In this document: piece by piece, positions 4,329 through 7,251 of the stretch
How positions within the stretch are numbered: position 1 is the stretch's first letter
Layout: every line of letters starts with the position of its first letter
Origin: JBAXRT01 sp037131065
GTDB lineage: Bacteria; Bacteroidota; Bacteroidia; Bacteroidales; FEN-979
Length of the DNA stretch: 7,251 nt
NCBI GenBank assembly: GCA_037131065.1
Contig: JBAXRT010000140.1
Location: 1-7,251, forward strand
Direction: 5' to 3'
Notes under the pieces: generated by a model
Told to the model about the DNA's origin: nothing
Database searches by the model: none
The model's input: the letters and a program-made list of their open reading frames with translations, nothing else
Position numbers and translations under genes: made by a program

Positions 4329-7251
4329 TCAGCCGACCTGACTTCCGAAAGCAGGCAGGGTTAAAAGGAATGTGCTTCCGCGTTCGGGTTCGCTGATCAC
4401 GCTGATCGTGCCATTGTTCTTTACAGCGAATTCCCTGCAGAGGATCAGCCCAAGTCCTGTACCGGTTTCATTCCGGGTGCCCCTTGTCGATACCCTTTCA
4501 TCTATTTTAAATAACTTCTCCTGCATCGCGGCAGGGATACCGATACCGGTATCGGTGATTGAAATAACCACCCCGTCTTGGTTTTTCCGGGAAAATCCCG
4601 CCGTGACGCTTCCTCCGGAGGGAGTAAATTTGATCGCATTGGAGACAAGGTTCCGCAGAATGGTATGGACCATTTCGCGGTCGGCGAAAACAGATAACTC
4701 TTTTTCACCCTCTCTCCTGAGTCCGATGTTCTTCTCCCTGGCCAGCGGTTCCATAAAAAACAGGGTTTCATCAATCAGGCCGTCAACGGAGCATTTTTCA
4801 GGATTGAACGGCAGAAGCCCCTTCTGCGACCTCGCCCAGGTAAGAAGATTTTCAAGCAGGTCCATAGTGCTCCTGGAGGTCTTCTTCAGCTTCTGGAGCA
4901 TCTCAGCCATCTCCTTTTCGGGATATTTCGAATCCTTCGATGTAAGCAGATCGAGAATACCGAGTATGAAATGGAAGGGATTCTTCAGGTCATGTGCGAT
5001 GATGGAGAAAAACCTGTCCTTGGCGGCATTGCTCTCCCTCAGTTCTGCGGTCCGCAGGGCGACCATCTTTTCCAGTCTGGCATTGTACCTGCTGACGAGA
5101 ATAAAACGTCCGGTAAGAGCGACTACAAGGCAAAGGAACAAGACCAGTGATCCGATGAACCACCATTTAAACCAGAGAGGCTGATCGATAATGATAAGCG
5201 ACGAGGTAACCGGCTTACTCCAGATACCGAGGGCATTGGAGGCCTGTATCTGCAACCTGTAACTGCCGGGCGGCAGGTTACTGAGACGTAGTTTATTCTC
5301 CTTATAGGGAAGCGCTTCAGTCCAGTTTTTATTCAGGTTTTCAAGTCTGTAACGATAGGTGATCTTCTTTTCATCGATGAAAGAGATGATCATGAGATGA
5401 ACCACAAGGTCATTCTTCCTGCTGGGCAGCCTGATCTCCTCTCCCGGCAGAAATTTTTGATTCCCTGCATCGATGGAAACCACCCTGACAACCGGTGGAG
5501 GGACCGCATCACTCTTATAATCGAAGAGGGGCCGGAAAACGGTCAGTCCGTTGTTCGTTCCAATCCAGACACGGCCGGTTTTATCCGCGAATACTGCATC
5601 CCTGTTTATCTCCAGACCGGAAAGCCCGTCGGCCGTTGTAAAATGTTCCATTTTCGTTCCGTTCCAGCGAAAAATTCCATTGTCAGTCCCGAACCAGAGA
5701 TTTCCCTGCCTGTCGCCGGTGATGGTATAGACCGGCCTGCTGGTTTTCAATCCGGCAATTTCGACTCTTTTTAACTCCCTCCCCCTGATCACGAACAATC
5801 CTGCCGAAGTCCCGATCCAGACCTCCCCTTTGTTATCGGGATAATAACAATAGACGTTCTTCGCACCGGGAGAATTTTCCACCGGGAAGGTGTCTATTTT
5901 CTGGTTGTTGATCCGGACCAGTCCATAACCGAGGGTTGCCAGGTTGATTTCGTTTCCGGGTCCCGGAAAGATCTTTCTGACCCCCATCTTCTGATAATAG
6001 TTCGGCAGAACGGGTATGAACTGCTCGTTTTCCAGCCTGAACAAACCCTCGGTAGTCCCGGCAAAGATCTCCCCTCCGGAACCAACGGCAACAGCATAGG
6101 TCACCCCCTTCAGACTGTTTTTCTTATTAAACCATGTGATCTTCCTTTCCGGGTCTACCCTTGCAATGCCAAGAGCGCTTCCTGCGATCCACAAATTTCC
6201 CGATTTATCCTTATCCAGATCCAGGACCCTGGTCTCAAACCTTCCCCTGGCGTGCACCCGGTCCAGGACCAGGTGTGAGAATGAGGAACCATCAAGGTAG
6301 GTCAGGGCACAGTCATGCCCAAAAACGTAGTGGCCCGGAGCAAGTTCAATCCCTGAGGCCACCTCATTGCTGAAGATGCCATCATTCTGGAAATAACTGA
6401 TAAACCGCTTCGATCCGATCTTTGTGATGCCCCTGTATCCCGCGACCCAAACATTCCCTTCACGGTCGACCAGCACGGAGGTCCCTCCGGGCGAGATCAG
6501 ACCATTGTCCCTTCCGATCGATTCGGTCGCCAGTGTTTGCGGCGTGTGGAACAGGACAACGTAGGGATTTCCAAAGTAGATATTACCGGCGCGATCGGGG
6601 GTGAGAAAACAGCGGTTCAGGGTTGGGCTTTCCGGAAGAAGGAAATCGGAGGCAACCGCGTGAAAACTTTTACCCTCAAGATAACCCAGCCAGTTGCTCC
6701 CGATCATCCAGATCCTCCCACCATCGGCAGTCATGGCCCTGATGGGGCCCGGGGGAATGGGAGAATCATAAACCGGGTTGCTCCGAATGACCCCGTTTCT
6801 CAGAATCGACAGGCCCTTTTCAGTGCCGATAAAGGTCTCGCCTCCCATCCTGGCAAGGCAGTTTATTATATTGCTGGGGAGGCCCTCCTCAGTTGTAAAC
6901 CTCTTCCATTGACCTTGTTTGCCGCATATATAGAACCCGTCCTTCTGGGTTCCGGCTACAAATAAAGTATCTGTCCCTTCATAATACTGGTTAAAGGCAG
7001 TAAAAATGCTTCCGAAAGGGAGGTGAAGATCCTTGTTATAATGAGTCGTGATCCACCTGTTCCCGTTCCACCTAGAGACCACAATATCGCCTGCTTCAGG
7101 GAACGCCCAGAGGTTGCCCCGCTCATCAACTTGAAGGAAAGCATATGTTGTGGCTTTCAGTCCGTCGGAAACATTATAGTTCACAAAATCCATACCATCG
7201 AAGGAGGAAACCCCCGACCGGCGGGCGATCCATATCATGCCCGAGGAGTCC
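4329..7251 (-). CDS. Sensor histidine kinase with double propeller ectodomain (HTCS-like, no receiver), 5'-truncated by the window
   Basis: The frame is open to the right edge. Before the methionine at 7238-7236 it reads DSSG, which completes the propeller motif D-x-x-G-x-(I/L)-W, so that Met is internal and the true start lies outside the window. Residue numbers here count from that Met. Fourteen blade motifs of the type G-x-(L/V/I)-W-(I/F)-G-T-x-x-G-(L/I) are visible, at about 1, 43, 92, 134, 175, 219, 262, 303, 348, 390, 430, 472, 513 and 556, enough for two seven-bladed propellers. A Y_Y_Y domain follows (ITYRYRLENLNKNWT at 626-640, LPPGSYRLQIQASN at 655-668). Next come one transmembrane helix (about 688-714), a short coiled coil, HisKA with phospho-acceptor H749 (AHDLKNP), and HATPase_c with N box N863/N867, G1 D896-TGIG and G2 GTGLGL 926-931. 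The protein ends at residue 969 right after the ATPase domain, so the usual receiver and AraC-type HTH of hybrid HTCS proteins are absent and a separate response regulator must be used. The periplasmic propellers should bind an envelope ligand. The peptidase gene follows after 35 bp. Confidence 0.93.
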   Translation of the reverse strand, partial: DSSGMIWIARRSGVSSFDGMDFVNYNVSDGLKATTYAFLQVDERGNLWAFPEAGDIVVSRWNGNRWITTHYNKDLHLPFGSIFTAFNQYYEGTDTLFVAGTQKDGFYICGKQGQWKRFTTEEGLPSNIINCLARMGGETFIGTEKGLSILRNGVIRSNPVYDSPIPPGPIRAMTADGGRIWMIGSNWLGYLEGKSFHAVASDFLLPESPTLNRCFLTPDRAGNIYFGNPYVVLFHTPQTLATESIGRDNGLISPGGTSVLVDREGNVWVAGYRGITKIGSKRFISYFQNDGIFSNEVASGIELAPGHYVFGHDCALTYLDGSSFSHLVLDRVHARGRFETRVLDLDKDKSGNLWIAGSALGIARVDPERKITWFNKKNSLKGVTYAVAVGSGGEIFAGTTEGLFRLENEQFIPVLPNYYQKMGVRKIFPGPGNEINLATLGYGLVRINNQKIDTFPVENSPGAKNVYCYYPDNKGEVWIGTSAGLFVIRGRELKRVEIAGLKTSRPVYTITGDRQGNLWFGTDNGIFRWNGTKMEHFTTADGLSGLEINRDAVFADKTGRVWIGTNNGLTVFRPLFDYKSDAVPPPVVRVVSIDAGNQKFLPGEEIRLPSRKNDLVVHLMIISFIDEKKITYRYRLENLNKNWTEALPYKENKLRLSNLPPGSYRLQIQASNALGIWSKPVTSSLIIIDQPLWFKWWFIGSLVLFLCLVVALTGRFILVSRYNARLEKMVALRTAELRESNAAKDRFFSIIAHDLKNPFHFILGILDLLTSKDSKYPEKEMAEMLQKLKKTSRSTMDLLENLLTWARSQKGLLPFNPEKCSVDGLIDETLFFMEPLAREKNIGLRREGEKELSVFADREMVHTILRNLVSNAIKFTPSGGSVTAGFSRKNQDGVVISITDTGIGIPAAMQEKLFKIDERVSTRGTRNETGTGLGLILCREFAVKNNGTISVISEPERGSTFLLTLPAFGSQVG

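Noticed and set aside
4372..5184. 270-codon plus-strand open frame opposite the kinase domain
   Set aside because: It is Ser/Arg/Phe-rich antisense translation of the HATPase and HisKA regions, with no plausible motif.
7236..7238. Methionine as the start of the sensor kinase
   Set aside because: The frame is open upstream to the window edge, and the preceding DSSG belongs to the first propeller blade motif. A signal peptide would also be expected. The real start lies outside the window.
4329..7251. Repeated W-I-G-T-like DNA segments as a true nucleotide repeat array
   Set aside because: The repeats are at the protein level (propeller blades) with divergent nucleotide sequence, so no DNA repeat element is called.

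Overview
The window looks like part of a Bacteroidota chromosome. Three things point there: a sensor kinase with a double two-component propeller and a Y_Y_Y domain, a type concentrated in that phylum; signal peptides ending in A-Q (LFAQ, SQAQ); and gene starts with A-rich upstream sequence and no clear Shine-Dalgarno motif. No rRNA, tRNA, CRISPR array, transposase or integrase is visible. The genus cannot be read from the sequence.

Layout. (1) Positions 2-473, plus strand: remains of a secreted S41-type (C-terminal-processing/tricorn-like) peptidase gene. It keeps the signal peptide, an N-terminal helical stretch and a PDZ-like domain, but is broken by at least one frame change, probably two, and has no catalytic domain. 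(2) About 474-768: non-coding apart from a possible 3' remnant of that pseudogene. It contains a perfect 10-bp-stem hairpin (689-712) upstream of the next gene. (3) 769-2697, plus strand: a 642-residue cobalamin-binding-domain radical SAM enzyme with an unrecognised C-terminal extension of about 200 residues. (4) 2734-4293, minus strand: a secreted zinc metallopeptidase of the gluzincin type, most like family M2 (angiotensin-converting-enzyme-like). (5) 4329-7251, minus strand, running off the right edge: a membrane sensor histidine kinase with 14 visible propeller blades, Y_Y_Y, one transmembrane helix, HisKA and HATPase_c. It has no receiver or DNA-binding domain.

How they fit together. The kinase and peptidase genes share a strand, with the kinase upstream and only 35 bp between them, so they are probably one transcription unit coupling an envelope sensor to a secreted peptidase. 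The radical SAM gene converges on this unit with 36 bp between stop codons and appears to be a single-gene unit whose substrate cannot be deduced. I see no clear new defence or mobile system. The points most worth following are the orphan radical SAM enzyme and its upstream hairpin, the sensor-peptidase pairing, the lengthened zinc-site loop of the peptidase, and the decayed S41 gene.
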